NCBI RefSeq assembly: GCF_017254865.1
Contig: NZ_JAFKCV010000010.1
Coordinates: 1-64,000 of the forward strand
DNA: 64,000 nt
Reading direction: 5' to 3'
Source: Bowmanella dokdonensis
GTDB lineage: Bacteria > Pseudomonadota > Gammaproteobacteria > Enterobacterales > Alteromonadaceae
The notes under the pieces were generated by a model that saw nothing but the letters and a program-made list of their open reading frames with translations, had not been told where the DNA came from and ran no database searches. A program made the position numbers and the translations under genes. This document shows positions 52,345 through 62,090 of the stretch, one piece after another; within the stretch, counting starts at the first letter, position 1, and each line of letters begins with the position of its first letter.

Positions 52345-53050
52345 GCGCCATGCCGCCCTCAGAGACGACCAGCAGGCTCTTCTGACTGTACCAGTCACCA
52401 AGCACGATGCGCCTGGCCGGATGGCCGTCCAGCTCGAACTGATGAACCGCCGGTCTGTGGGTATGACCGTGGATAAGGGTGCTGACTCCCGCTTCGCGCA
52501 TGACCCGCTCCGCCTCGGCCGGTGTCACATCCATTATGTAGTCAGGCTTATTGCGGTTGATATGCAGGCTTCTCTGACGCGCCTTCTTCGCTACCCGCCG
52601 TCTATACCACAGGGGCAGGGCCAGCATCAGCCTGGGCCACCACCAGCCCCGGGCTTTTCTGCGAAAAGCCATGTATTGCTCGTCACGGGTACAGAGGCTG
52701 TCTCCATGCATGATCAGGATTTTTTCACCGTAGAGATCAATCACCTGCTGTTCAGGCAGGAGCTGCATGCCGGTCTGTTGGGCAAATCGCTCACCCAGCA
52801 GAAAATCGCGGTTGCCATGGATAAAATACACCGGCACGCCAGAGCGGGTCAGATTGGTAAACGCCTGTTTAATGGTTTGGTTAAACGGCTGGTTGTCGTC
52901 GTCGCCAATCCAGGCCTCAAACAAATCGCCCAGCACGTAGAGGGCCTCGGCAAGGGGGGCTTCCTCGGCCATAAAACGCAGAAAGGCCGAAGTAATCTCC
53001 GGCCAGTCTTCGCCCAGGTGCAGATCGGCGATAAAGAGCGTATGCCTCAT
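52319..53050 (-). CDS. lpxH: UDP-2,3-diacylglucosamine diphosphatase
   Basis: The gene encodes 243 aa. LpxH removes UMP from UDP-2,3-diacylglucosamine to make lipid X in lipid A synthesis, a peripheral inner-membrane step. Calcineurin-type dimetal motifs: ADLHLGE (Asp9, His11), LGDLFEAWIGDD (Asp42), IHGNRDF (Asn80), MHGDSLCT (His115) and IHGHTHRP. ppiB lies 6 nt upstream on the same strand, as in E. coli ppiB-lpxH. Confidence 0.96.
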   Translation of the reverse strand: MRHTLFIADLHLGEDWPEITSAFLRFMAEEAPLAEALYVLGDLFEAWIGDDDNQPFNQTIKQAFTNLTRSGVPVYFIHGNRDFLLGERFAQQTGMQLLPEQQVIDLYGEKILIMHGDSLCTRDEQYMAFRRKARGWWWPRLMLALPLWYRRRVAKKARQRSLHINRNKPDYIMDVTPAEAERVMREAGVSTLIHGHTHRPAVHQFELDGHPARRIVLGDWYSQKSLLVVSEGGMALKSGALTG

Positions 53051-53056
53051 CAGGCG

Positions 53057-53554
53057 TTATTCGCTGACCTCGACAGACTGTATCAGCACATCTTCCAGGG
53101 GTACGTCCTGGTGGAAACCTGCATTGCCGGTCTTGACCTTGCGAATCTTGTCCACTACATCCATACCGTCGCTGACTTCGGCAAAGACGCAATAACCCCA
53201 GCCGTCCATACTCTCGCTACGGAAATTGAGAAAGCTGTTATCGGCCACGTTGATAAAGAACTGACAGGTGGCGGAATGCGGATCATTGGTCCGGGCCATC
53301 GCCACCGTGCCGCGATCATTGGCCACACCATTGTTGGCCTCGTTTTTTATCGGGGACTTGGTGGCTTTCTGATTCATGCCCGGCTCCATGCCGCCCCCCT
53401 GAACCATAAAGCCATCGATTACGCGATGGAATATGGTGTTGTCATAGAAGCCCTCTTTGGCATAGGACAGAAAGTTTTCAACCGTCTGTGGGGCTTTGTC
53501 GCTCAGCATGTTCAGTTCGATAGGACCGTAGTTGGTATTCAGGGTGACTTTCAT
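53057..53554 (-). CDS. ppiB: peptidyl-prolyl cis-trans isomerase B (cyclophilin)
   Basis: The gene encodes 165 aa, cytoplasmic cyclophilin with no signal peptide. The [35 protein letters not shown] and [18 protein letters not shown] motifs cover the active-site Arg, Gln and Phe residues. It assists protein folding and is co-transcribed with lpxH. Confidence 0.96.
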   Translation of the reverse strand: MKVTLNTNYGPIELNMLSDKAPQTVENFLSYAKEGFYDNTIFHRVIDGFMVQGGGMEPGMNQKATKSPIKNEANNGVANDRGTVAMARTNDPHSATCQFFINVADNSFLNFRSESMDGWGYCVFAEVSDGMDVVDKIRKVKTGNAGFHQDVPLEDVLIQSVEVSE

Positions 53555-53691
53555 GGCGTCAGAGTCCGGAAAATGGAAATAAGGACGCTAGTCTACCCCA
53601 ATGGGCCGGGGCAGGGAACTTTGGCAGTGCGCATGGACAGCCATTGGGGTAAAATCCGCCATCCAATACCCATTAATTCAAGGACATGCCG

Positions 53692-55074
53692 ATGCTGCAG
53701 ATTTTCAATACCCTCACCCGCCAGAAGCAGGAGTTCAAGCCATTGATGGCCGGCAAGGTGGGCGTATATGTCTGCGGTATTACGGTATATGACGTCTGCC
53801 ACATGGGCCATGCCCGGACCTACCTGAGTTTTGACATGATGGTGCGCTATCTGCGCCATCTGGGCTATCAGGTGAAATATGTGCGTAATATCACGGATGT
53901 GGATGACAAAATTATCCAGCGTGCTAATGAGAAGGGCGAGACCATGGCGCAACTGACCGAGCGTACTATCGGTATGATGCATGAGGACTTTGCCGCCATT
54001 AACCTGCTGGAGCCGGATATTGAGCCAAGGGTCACTACCCATATGGACGAGATCATCATGGTGATTCAGCGTCTGGTGGATAAAGGTCATGCCTATCAGG
54101 CCGCCAGCGGTGATGTGTTGTTCGATGTCAGCACCTTTGAGCAATACGGTAGGCTCAGTCGCCAGGATCTGGAACAGTTGCAGGCCGGCGCAAGAGTTGA
54201 AGTAGCCCAGGGTAAAGACGATCCCCTGGATTTTGTGTTGTGGAAATCTGCCAAACCCAATGAACCGAGCTGGGATTCCCCCTGGGGCAAGGGACGGCCC
54301 GGCTGGCATATCGAATGTTCGGCCATGAACCATAAACATCTGGGGGAACACTTTGATATTCATGGTGGCGGCTCGGATTTGATTTTTCCGCACCATGAGA
54401 ATGAAGTGGCCCAGTCCTGCTGCGCCTTCGATACCCCGTATGTGAACTTCTGGCTGCATACGGGTATGGTGCAGGTTAATCAGGAGAAAATGAGCAAGTC
54501 ACTGGGAAATTTCTTCACCCTGCGAGATGTGCTCAAGCAATATGATGCCGAGACTATCCGTTACTTCCTGTTGTCTGCCCATTATCGCAGCCAGTTGAAT
54601 TACAGCGAAGACAGTATCCTGCAAGCCAGGGCGTCTTTGGAGCGACTCTACACGGCCCTGCGTGATGTGCAGCCTGATATGGATGTGGATCTTGCACAGG
54701 ACAGCTACCTGCAGAGATTCAATCAGGCCATGGACGATGATTTTAATACCCCGGAGGCCTTTGCCGTACTCTTCGATCTGGCCCGGGAGCTGAACAGGCA
54801 TAAGGATCGTCCACAGCAGGCTGGCAGGCTGGCAGGCGTATTGGTCAAACTGGGTGCGGTGCTTGGGATTTTGCAATCCCAGCCGCTGCAATTTCTGCAA
54901 TCCGGCACCGATACCGATTTGGATGTGGCAGAAATTCAGCGCCTGATCCAGGCCCGTAATGACGCACGTAAGAACAAGGACTGGCCGGCGGCTGATGCGG
55001 CCCGCGATGCCCTGACCGCCATGGGCGTGGTACTGGAAGATGGTCCGCAGGGTACTATCTGGCGCAAGGCCTGA
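53692..55074 (+). CDS. cysS: cysteine--tRNA ligase
   Basis: The gene encodes 460 aa from ATG 53692 ([15 protein letters not shown], as in E. coli). It is a class-I synthetase with zinc-binding Cys28 in [17 protein letters not shown], the HIGH motif as HMGH (37-40), KMSKS (266-270) and the conserved [13 protein letters not shown] zinc segment. The C-terminal anticodon-binding region ends [12 protein letters not shown]. It is divergent from ppiB. The length equals the E. coli enzyme (461). Confidence 0.97.
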   Translation: MLQIFNTLTRQKQEFKPLMAGKVGVYVCGITVYDVCHMGHARTYLSFDMMVRYLRHLGYQVKYVRNITDVDDKIIQRANEKGETMAQLTERTIGMMHEDFAAINLLEPDIEPRVTTHMDEIIMVIQRLVDKGHAYQAASGDVLFDVSTFEQYGRLSRQDLEQLQAGARVEVAQGKDDPLDFVLWKSAKPNEPSWDSPWGKGRPGWHIECSAMNHKHLGEHFDIHGGGSDLIFPHHENEVAQSCCAFDTPYVNFWLHTGMVQVNQEKMSKSLGNFFTLRDVLKQYDAETIRYFLLSAHYRSQLNYSEDSILQARASLERLYTALRDVQPDMDVDLAQDSYLQRFNQAMDDDFNTPEAFAVLFDLARELNRHKDRPQQAGRLAGVLVKLGAVLGILQSQPLQFLQSGTDTDLDVAEIQRLIQARNDARKNKDWPAADAARDALTAMGVVLEDGPQGTIWRKA

Positions 55075-55092
55075 CCTTACTGATTAGGTGGC

Positions 55093-55114
55093 AGGCCGGT
55101 CAGATTCCCGGCCT
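55093..55114. terminator. hairpin between convergent cysS and SLC13 genes
   Basis: AGGCCGG (55093-55099) and CCGGCCT (55108-55114) form a 7-bp GC-rich stem with an 8-nt loop; the second arm reaches the SLC13 stop codon. No T-tract is present, so termination is tentative. Confidence 0.35.
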
Positions 55115-56840
55115 ACAAACCAAAGCTGACTTTCAGCATAACCAGCACTATGCTCGAGTACAGCAGTGAGACCGGCACGCCCATTTTGACAAAGTGAGAA
55201 ATTCTGTAGTTGCCGGCGCTGAACACCAACAGATTGGTCTGGTAGCCCCAGGGAGAAATAAAACTGGCGCTGGCCGCAAAGGCCACGGCCAGGGCGAAGG
55301 GCAGCACCGGCACATTCAGCAGTTGCACCAGCCCCCAGGCGAAGGGAAACATCAGCGCCGCTGCGGCATTGTTGGTGACCAGTTCGGTGAGCAGCAGGGT
55401 CAGCAAATAGATCACCACCAATGCAACAAAGGGACTGCTGCTTTCAAGATAGGGCAACAATGCCGCATTAAGGGTACTGATCACCCCGGATTGCTCCAAC
55501 GCCGTGGCCAGGGCCAACGAGCCTACAATGACCATGGCCAGGCTGACCGGCAGATTCCGTTTCAGCTCGCTGCCGGAGGTAATCCCCGCGTATACCATCA
55601 GCGCCAGCAGGAAAGTTAACCCCACCGCCAGCGGCACAATGTTGGTGGCACTGAGCAGTACGGTACCCAGAAAGCCGCCAAGGGTGACCCGTTCCTGCCA
55701 GGGGGAGAGCTTTCTGGCAATGGTATGTTCAGTGAGAATAAAGAAATTCTTGGTCAGGTTATTGCGATCGGAAAAATCCGGCCCGGTGGCCAGCAACAGG
55801 TTGTCTCCTGCCTGCAGCCTGATGTCCCCCAGTTTACCTGACAGATTTTCACCGTCACGGCGAATGGCCACCACTGCAGCGTCAAACATGGCTCTGAAGC
55901 CGACTTGCTTCAATGTCTTGTCGATGAGCTTGGCGCGGTTGGAGATAACCACCTCAGTGAGGTTCTCCCTTAACAGGCCATTGGTTTCGGCAAACAGGGT
56001 CAGGCCTGGAATGTGGCTCAGACTGTCTACCCGTTTGACATTGCCGCTGAAGATCAGCTTATCACCGGCTTCGATCATCATTTCAGGCGTCACCGGGGTC
56101 AGGAGGTGGCCCTGACGAATGATTTCCACCAGAAACAACTCAGGAAGATTACGTAGATGGTTCTCTTCCACGGTTTTGCCCACCAGGGGGGAGTCGGGTA
56201 GCACCTTGGCCTCAATAAAATACTCTTTGTAGTCCGGCACGTTGACCTGGATATCCGGCAGCAGGGGAGAAAGCAGGAACATCAGCAGGCCGCAAGCCAG
56301 ACCCGCGGTCAGGCCATAGAGGGTAAAGTCGAGAAAAGCGAAACCGGGGTGGCCCTGTTCGATAAGAAAGCTGTCCACAATCAGGTTGGTGGATGTACCA
56401 ATCAGTGTGACGGTGCCGCCGAAGATAGCGGCATAGGACAGCAGTATCAACAGCCTGGATGGCGGGTGAAACTGGTTCTGACTGACAGGCCCAATCAGGC
56501 TGGCCACAATGGCTGTGTTGTTGAGTAAGGCTGAGGAAGTAAAGGTCAGGCCGAACAGACGCCAGTAGCTTTGCCGGTAACTGGGGGTGATCAGCTTGCG
56601 GCCGAGACTTTTGATCAGTGAGGTCTTGTCCACACCGCCGCTGACCAGTAACAGCAGGATCAGGGTCAGCAGCCCCTGATTGGTCAGGCCGTGACTGACC
56701 TGGGTCAGACTGAGCTGGCCGGTGGCCAGTAACAGCAGGATCGTCACTGAAAAAATGGCTGAGGGGCGCTTGTCGGTGACAACGAGCGCCCCAATCGTGG
56801 CAATGAATATGCCGGTAACCAGTAACTGGTCGATGTCCAT
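55113..56840 (-). CDS. SLC13-family permease with two TrkA-C domains (probable sulfate importer)
   Basis: The gene encodes 575 aa. Two halves of five to six membrane helices flank a cytoplasmic insertion (about 205-375) containing two RCK/TrkA-C domains (EAKVLPDSPLVGKTVEENHL and VVISNRAKLIDKTLKQVGF). The SLC13/DASS-type motifs TLIGTSTNLIVDSFL and NNAAAALMFPFA hold the SNT-like substrate sites. Its place as the last gene of the cysD-cysC-cysQ-cysN operon suggests sulfate uptake. That fits similar permeases seen next to cysN/cysC in marine gammaproteobacteria. No ABC-type cysPTWA genes are in view. Confidence 0.88.
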   Translation of the reverse strand: MDIDQLLVTGIFIATIGALVVTDKRPSAIFSVTILLLLATGQLSLTQVSHGLTNQGLLTLILLLLVSGGVDKTSLIKSLGRKLITPSYRQSYWRLFGLTFTSSALLNNTAIVASLIGPVSQNQFHPPSRLLILLSYAAIFGGTVTLIGTSTNLIVDSFLIEQGHPGFAFLDFTLYGLTAGLACGLLMFLLSPLLPDIQVNVPDYKEYFIEAKVLPDSPLVGKTVEENHLRNLPELFLVEIIRQGHLLTPVTPEMMIEAGDKLIFSGNVKRVDSLSHIPGLTLFAETNGLLRENLTEVVISNRAKLIDKTLKQVGFRAMFDAAVVAIRRDGENLSGKLGDIRLQAGDNLLLATGPDFSDRNNLTKNFFILTEHTIARKLSPWQERVTLGGFLGTVLLSATNIVPLAVGLTFLLALMVYAGITSGSELKRNLPVSLAMVIVGSLALATALEQSGVISTLNAALLPYLESSSPFVALVVIYLLTLLLTELVTNNAAAALMFPFAWGLVQLLNVPVLPFALAVAFAASASFISPWGYQTNLLVFSAGNYRISHFVKMGVPVSLLYSSIVLVMLKVSFGL

Positions 56841-56848
56841 GATCTGCC

Positions 56849-58264
56849 TTACAGCTTGCTGATATCCATCGCCTGCCAGTGGGGGAAGTGCTTACGCACC
56901 AGCGCATTGAATTCCAGTTCGAACTCGGAATACTGCTGACTGGTGTCCTTACCTTTTGTTTCAGTGGCCTCGATGACCATCCCCGCGCCTACCGTACCAT
57001 TGGTCAGGCGATCGATGATAATAAAGGCACCGGTCTTGCGATTTTTCTGATAGGGATCACAGGCCACAGGTTGGGTCAGCTTGATTTCACCCACCGCAAT
57101 TTCATTCAGGTGCAGATGCACGGCGTCTTTATGGGCCATGCTGTTGACATCAATCTGATACTCAATTTCCCGCACTGAGCCGGGCACTGACTTGGTGGCA
57201 AACTTGAATTCGTATTGCTTGTTGGGCATCAGGGGCTCTTCGGCCATCCATACCAGGTGCGTGCGATAGCTGCTGCCATGCAGGGGCAGGTTGTCAGATT
57301 TGACAATCATGTCCCCGCGGGAGATATCTATCTCATCTTCCAGGGTCAGGGTCACGGCTAGTGGCGGATAGGCCAGTTCCTGATTACCTTCAAAGGTCAC
57401 AATCTCCTTGACCCTAGAAGTTTTGCCCGAGGGCAGGGCGGTGATTTGATCGCCCGGACGAACCTGCCCGGATACCACAGTACCGGCAAAGCCGCGGAAG
57501 TTCAGGTTGGGGCGGTTAACGTACTGTACCGGGAAACGGAAATCATCCAGATTCAGATCCTTGGACACTTCAATACTTTCCAGCAGTTCCATCAGGGTCT
57601 TGCCCTGATACCAGGGCATCTTGTCACTGAGATTGACTACATTGTCACCCTTAAGGGCCGACAGCGGTACAAAGCGGATATCCGGAATATTCAACTGCTT
57701 GGCAAATTGCAGATAGTCTTCGCGGATGGTTTCATACACACCCTCATCGAAGTCCATCAGGTCCATTTTGTTGATGGCTACCACCACATGCTTGATGCCC
57801 AGCAGCGAGACCAGGAAGGAGTGGCGGCGGGTCTGGGTTTTCACTCCGCCCCTGGCGTCTACCAGGATAATGGCCAGATCGCAGGTGGAGGCGCCGGTGA
57901 CCATGTTACGGGTGTACTGCTCATGCCCGGGGGTATCGGCGATGATGAACTTGCGTTTATCGGTGGAAAAGTAGCGATACGCCACATCTATGGTGATGCC
58001 TTGTTCCCGTTCAGACTGCAGACCGTCTACCAGCAGGGCCAGGTCCACTTCGTCGCCTGTGGTGCCGACTTTCTTGCTGTCCTTGCTGATGGCAGCCAGT
58101 TGATCTTCATAGATCATCTTGGAATCATGCAGCAACCGGCCAATCAGGGTGCTTTTTCCGTCGTCCACACTGCCGCAGGTGAGAAAACGCAGCATATCCT
58201 TACGCTCATGCTGTTCCAGATAACGCAGGATGTCCTTTTCAATCAGTTCGTTTTGGTTATTCAT
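56849..58264 (-). CDS. cysN: sulfate adenylyltransferase subunit 1 (GTPase)
   Basis: The gene encodes 471 aa. CysN hydrolyses GTP to drive APS formation by CysD. EF-Tu-like GTPase motifs: GSVDDGKST (31-39), [19 protein letters not shown], followed by two beta-barrel domains. There is no C-terminal APS-kinase fusion, consistent with the separate cysC upstream. It starts 1 nt after the cysQ stop. Confidence 0.97.
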   Translation of the reverse strand: MNNQNELIEKDILRYLEQHERKDMLRFLTCGSVDDGKSTLIGRLLHDSKMIYEDQLAAISKDSKKVGTTGDEVDLALLVDGLQSEREQGITIDVAYRYFSTDKRKFIIADTPGHEQYTRNMVTGASTCDLAIILVDARGGVKTQTRRHSFLVSLLGIKHVVVAINKMDLMDFDEGVYETIREDYLQFAKQLNIPDIRFVPLSALKGDNVVNLSDKMPWYQGKTLMELLESIEVSKDLNLDDFRFPVQYVNRPNLNFRGFAGTVVSGQVRPGDQITALPSGKTSRVKEIVTFEGNQELAYPPLAVTLTLEDEIDISRGDMIVKSDNLPLHGSSYRTHLVWMAEEPLMPNKQYEFKFATKSVPGSVREIEYQIDVNSMAHKDAVHLHLNEIAVGEIKLTQPVACDPYQKNRKTGAFIIIDRLTNGTVGAGMVIEATETKGKDTSQQYSEFELEFNALVRKHFPHWQAMDISKL

Positions 58265-58265
58265 G

Positions 58266-59051
58266 TCAGTAAGTCACCAGGAAATAGGGATTTAACAATG
58301 AGTCTTTCTGGTTATAGGTCAGGGCCCTGGTCAGCGAGCCGATGAGGGCGCCGGGTTCCAGTTCCATTACCTTGCCGCCGGCGGCCAGCACCACTGCATG
58401 AGCGGCGGCGGTATCCCACTCACTGGTGGGGCCGAGCCTTGGATACAAATGGGCCTTACCTTCGGCGACCAGGCAGAGTTTGAGGGAGCTGCCCATGGCC
58501 ACCAATTCGGTGTCGCCCGGCAACTGCTCAAGAAATGCCTGGATTTCAGGGCTCTGGTGCGAGCGGCTGCCGACGATCTTCCAGGTTTCACCTGCCTGAT
58601 GGGGATGGGGTCTCAGAGGGCTGGTGCTGCCATTTTGGCTGACGGTCGCCTTCTCGCCCACCACGCCAAGATAGGTGATGTCCAGAGCCGGTGCGTAGAC
58701 CACGCCCAGGCTCGGGGTTCCATTCTCCACCAGGGCGATATTGACGGTAAATTCGCCGTTTTTCTTAATAAACTCTTTTGTGCCATCCAGCGGGTCCACC
58801 AACCAGTAGCTTTGCCACAGGCTGCGTTCCTGCCAGGAAATATCGGCCGATTCTTCTGACAGAATGGGCAGAACGGAGATTTTCTGCAGTCCGGCCACAA
58901 TGATTCTGTGTGCAGCCAGGTCCGCCTCGGTCAGCGGGCTCTGATCCTGTTTGTCATAGACGGCAAAGTCGCGCTGGTAAATATCCATAATGGCCTGTCC
59001 GGCCTGATGGGCAATGGTGCAGATCTTGTCTGCCAGCTCCGCTCTGCTCAT
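58266..59051 (-). CDS. cysQ: 3'(2'),5'-bisphosphate nucleotidase CysQ
   Basis: The gene encodes 261 aa. CysQ hydrolyses PAP (and PAPS) to AMP, removing the inhibitory by-product of sulfate reduction. The inositol-phosphatase-like metal site is clear: SEES (66-69), DPLDGTKEF (86-94) and [17 protein letters not shown] near the C-terminus. It is placed between cysC and cysN; the start overlaps the cysC stop by 1 nt (TAATG). Confidence 0.95.
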   Translation of the reverse strand: MSRAELADKICTIAHQAGQAIMDIYQRDFAVYDKQDQSPLTEADLAAHRIIVAGLQKISVLPILSEESADISWQERSLWQSYWLVDPLDGTKEFIKKNGEFTVNIALVENGTPSLGVVYAPALDITYLGVVGEKATVSQNGSTSPLRPHPHQAGETWKIVGSRSHQSPEIQAFLEQLPGDTELVAMGSSLKLCLVAEGKAHLYPRLGPTSEWDTAAAHAVVLAAGGKVMELEPGALIGSLTRALTYNQKDSLLNPYFLVTY

Positions 59052-59644
59052 TATAAAAAGCCTTTGTCCGTCAGGCTGGCAATAAGCTCATCGGCCGACT
59101 GGGCGGCCGTCTGACCACTGAACGGCAGATGTACTTCGGGATTCTCCGGTTTCTGGTAGGGAGAATCGATGCCGGTAAATTCCTTGATCTGTCCATCCCG
59201 GGCCTTCTGGTACAGCCCCTTGGGATCGCGCTTTTCACACTCGGCCAGCGGGGTATCCACAAAGACCTCGACAAACTCGCCGGCTTGCAGCAATTTACGG
59301 CAAAAATCCCGGTCACTTCTGAACGGGGAGATAAATGCGGTGATCACAATCAGGCCTGCATCGACAAAAAGCTTACTCAGTTCGCTGATACGGCGGATGT
59401 TCTCCACCCTGTCTTTGTCGGAAAAACCCAGGTCACCGCACAGACCGTGCCGGACATTGTCACCGTCCAGCAGGTAAGTATGTTTGCCGGCAGCGGTCAG
59501 TTTCTGCTCCAGCAGGTTGGCGATGGTGGATTTGCCCGAGCCGGACAAACCGGTCAGCCAGATCACCATGGGCTTCTGACCTTTCAGTTTGGCCCGCTCG
59601 GCCTTGTCGATTTTATGTTGATGCCACACGATATTCTCAGCCAT
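59051..59644 (-). CDS. cysC: adenylylsulfate kinase
   Basis: The gene encodes 197 aa. CysC phosphorylates APS to PAPS. P-loop GLSGSGKST (32-40), the DGDNVRHGL motif, and the [24 protein letters not shown] segment are typical. The start overlaps the cysD stop (TGATG). In E. coli cysC follows cysN, but here it lies second in the operon, between cysD and cysQ. Confidence 0.97.
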   Translation of the reverse strand: MAENIVWHQHKIDKAERAKLKGQKPMVIWLTGLSGSGKSTIANLLEQKLTAAGKHTYLLDGDNVRHGLCGDLGFSDKDRVENIRRISELSKLFVDAGLIVITAFISPFRSDRDFCRKLLQAGEFVEVFVDTPLAECEKRDPKGLYQKARDGQIKEFTGIDSPYQKPENPEVHLPFSGQTAAQSADELIASLTDKGFL

Positions 59645-60558
59645 CAGAAGTAACCCTCCATTTTCTTCTTCTCCATGGAACCGGCGCTGTCATGGTCGAT
59701 AACCCGTCCCTGGCGTTCTGAGGTTTTGGTCAGCAACATTTCCTGGATCACTTCCGGAAGCGTACTGGCTTTGGAGCGAACTGCGCCGGTCAGTGGGTAG
59801 CATCCCAGGGTACGGAAACGCACCCACTCCAGCTGCGGTTGCTCGCCTTCTTTCAGGGGCATACGATCATCATCCACCATGATCAGCACGCCGTCCCGCT
59901 CCACCACGGGGCGTTGCTTGGACAGGTAGAGTGAGGGTATGGCGATATTTTCCAGGTAGATATACTGCCAGATATCCAGCTCGGTCCAGTTGGACAGGGG
60001 GAAGACACGGATGCTTTCGCCCTTGTTGACCTTGGAATTATAGATGTTCCACAACTCCGGCCGCTGGTTCTTCGGATCCCAGCGGTGATTCTGGTCACGG
60101 AAGGAATAGACCCGCTCCTTGGCGCGGGATTTTTCTTCGTCACGGCGGGCTCCGCCAAACGCGGCATCGAACTGGTACTTGTCCAGGGCCTTTTTCAGTG
60201 CCTGGGTTTTCATGATATCGGTATGTTTGGCACTCCCATGGGTGAAGGGACCCACATTCATATCAATCCCTTCCTGGTTCTTGTACACCAGCAAGTCCAG
60301 CTTGTGCTCTTTAGCCATCCGGTCACGAAACTCAATCATCTCGCGAAACTTCCAAGTGGTGTCCACGTGCAGCAGCGGGAAGGGAATGCGCCCCGGCGCA
60401 AAGGCTTTACGGGCCAGGTGCAGCAGGACGGAGGAGTCCTTGCCGATACTGTAAAGCATAACAGGGTTGTCAAACTCGGCGGCCACTTCACGGAAAATGT
60501 GAATGCTTTCGGCCTCAAGCTGTTTTAAATGGGTGATGGAAGGAATTTGGGCGTCCAT
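59644..60558 (-). CDS. cysD: sulfate adenylyltransferase subunit 2
   Basis: The gene encodes 304 aa, one of the two ATP-sulfurylase subunits. It binds ATP and sulfate and makes APS with CysN. The PP-loop [17 protein letters not shown] (37 onward), [12 protein letters not shown] and [13 protein letters not shown] segments are conserved. First gene of the five-gene operon cysD-cysC-cysQ-cysN-SLC13. The 164-bp upstream gap must carry the promoter; TATACATAGAAT on the minus strand near 60605 is a possible -10 region. Confidence 0.97.
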   Translation of the reverse strand: MDAQIPSITHLKQLEAESIHIFREVAAEFDNPVMLYSIGKDSSVLLHLARKAFAPGRIPFPLLHVDTTWKFREMIEFRDRMAKEHKLDLLVYKNQEGIDMNVGPFTHGSAKHTDIMKTQALKKALDKYQFDAAFGGARRDEEKSRAKERVYSFRDQNHRWDPKNQRPELWNIYNSKVNKGESIRVFPLSNWTELDIWQYIYLENIAIPSLYLSKQRPVVERDGVLIMVDDDRMPLKEGEQPQLEWVRFRTLGCYPLTGAVRSKASTLPEVIQEMLLTKTSERQGRVIDHDSAGSMEKKKMEGYF

Positions 60559-60722
60559 GGTCTGTCCAGAGTCTGATTTTGCTAGGTTATAAGATCGAAT
60601 TCTATGTATAGAACAGTAACATGTTAGGCGGGCGGCATGCTATGCGAGATCGCTATAACTAATACTGAGATTAGGACGTATGGATATTAGTTAAACTTGT
60701 GTTAATCAATCGGAGGGCCAGA

Positions 60723-61940
60723 CTAGCCGAGGTTTTCCCGTACCGTGGCCCAGCGCACCGCTTCCACATAGAGGCGGGTAACTTTGTCCACCGCCAGGCC
60801 GGCGTTTCGGCAAAATTGTTGAGCCTGTTTCCAGTCCGCATCCTCAAAGGCCTTGGACAGGGCCAGGTATTCTGCCAGTCGGCCCTCTCCCTCACACAGA
60901 GCCGCCTTGATAACCGGAGAAATCGGCAAGCGACCCAATAACTCTTCTAGCGGTGAGTCGAGCATAGCATCAAGCAGTGACAGCATACCGGTCAGGAACG
61001 AGGCTTCGCCGGTGGACTGCTGGCCGGGTTGGGTGGACAGGGATTCACAGAATCGCGCCCGGACCAGTGACATGACTGTCAGGGCCTGGGGCTTCCTATC
61101 CGTGAATTGGGCGGCAAAAAGCAGGGAGACAAAGCGTCTGAGCTCCTGCAGGCCCAGCACCACAATGGCCTGTTTAATACTGGAGATATCGTTACGGCGC
61201 TGGAATATCGGCGATTGGGTATAGCGCAGCAATTTGAACGACAGGTTCACGTCTGTTTCAAAGGTCTGTGTGATAGCCGGAATATCCGGCTCCTCACCGG
61301 ACAGTTCCGTCATCAACTTGGCAATGGTCAGTTGCGAGGGATCCAGGGTACGGCTCTTCATCACCTCGGGTTTGCTGAAGAAATAGCCCTGGAAATAACA
61401 GAATCCCAAGTCCATTGCCTGGTGGAATTCTTCATGGGTTTCAACTTTTTCTGCCAGCAGCTTGATATGAGGAAAAGCTTTAATGCTCTGTTTAATTTTC
61501 ATGATCTCCGCTTCGGAGGTCACTTTATAGTCAATTTTGATGATGTCCGTGTAAGGATAAAAGTGTCGCCACACGTCTTGGTGCTCATAGTCATCCAGCG
61601 CCACGGTGTAGCCTTTTTCCTTCAGTTCCTTAACGGCATCGAGCAATTGACGGGTGGGCCTGACGGTTTCCAGTATCTCCACCACTATCTGGTCTTTGGG
61701 CAGTAGCAGGGGATAGCGGTTAAGCAGGGTTTCCTGGGTGAAATTGATGAACGCCAGCTTGTTGTCGGTGAGGGTATCCAGGCCCAGATTAAACTGCAGG
61801 CCTTCTATGATCTTGGAGGTGGCGATATCTTCGCCCACATCCGGAAACACGTTCTGCAGACTTTCCCTGAATAAAAGCTCATAGGCAACCAACTGTTTAT
61901 CCTGGTCCAGGATGGGTTGACGAGCTGCAAAAAACGCCAT
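60723..61940 (-). CDS. EAL-HDOD signalling protein (YuxH/CdgJ-like)
   Basis: The gene encodes 405 aa. The EAL-type domain (about 1-205) keeps several catalytic-site positions: YELLFR for EAL, FINFTQE, VEILE, LDDYEHQ, IKIDYK, AEKVETHEE and FQGYFFSKP. The HDOD domain (about 205-390) follows (DVNLSFKLLRYTQSP, SIKQAIVVLGLQELRRFVSL). The family links c-di-GMP signals to motility and stress, for example CdgJ in Vibrio. Whether this one hydrolyses c-di-GMP is open because the EAL signature reads ELL. It is monocistronic. Confidence 0.9.
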   Translation of the reverse strand: MAFFAARQPILDQDKQLVAYELLFRESLQNVFPDVGEDIATSKIIEGLQFNLGLDTLTDNKLAFINFTQETLLNRYPLLLPKDQIVVEILETVRPTRQLLDAVKELKEKGYTVALDDYEHQDVWRHFYPYTDIIKIDYKVTSEAEIMKIKQSIKAFPHIKLLAEKVETHEEFHQAMDLGFCYFQGYFFSKPEVMKSRTLDPSQLTIAKLMTELSGEEPDIPAITQTFETDVNLSFKLLRYTQSPIFQRRNDISSIKQAIVVLGLQELRRFVSLLFAAQFTDRKPQALTVMSLVRARFCESLSTQPGQQSTGEASFLTGMLSLLDAMLDSPLEELLGRLPISPVIKAALCEGEGRLAEYLALSKAFEDADWKQAQQFCRNAGLAVDKVTRLYVEAVRWATVRENLG

Positions 61941-62053
61941 GTATTGTATTCCGGGTTACGGGATTAAATGTTCTTGCTTTAGGTTATCGCACAATATTCT
62001 AAGGGAAGGAAAATTTTTATTCATTCACTACCGGGAGATTTTTTGCGAGGAGA

Positions 62054-62080
62054 ATCGGGCTCCAGTGGAAGGAGCCCGAT
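62054..62080 (-). terminator. terminator after putP
   Basis: ATCGGGCTCC (62054-62063) pairs with GGAGCCCGAT (62071-62080), a 10-bp stem with a 7-nt loop, 11 bp beyond the putP stop on the minus strand, followed by TTCTCC. Confidence 0.7.
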
Positions 62081-62090
62081 GTCAGGAGGC

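Noticed and set aside
52421-53746. 441-aa plus-strand ORF
   Set aside because: It runs antisense through lpxH and ppiB, both certain genes, and shows no family resemblance.
57446-58345. 299-aa plus-strand ORF
   Set aside because: Antisense shadow of cysN and the cysQ end.
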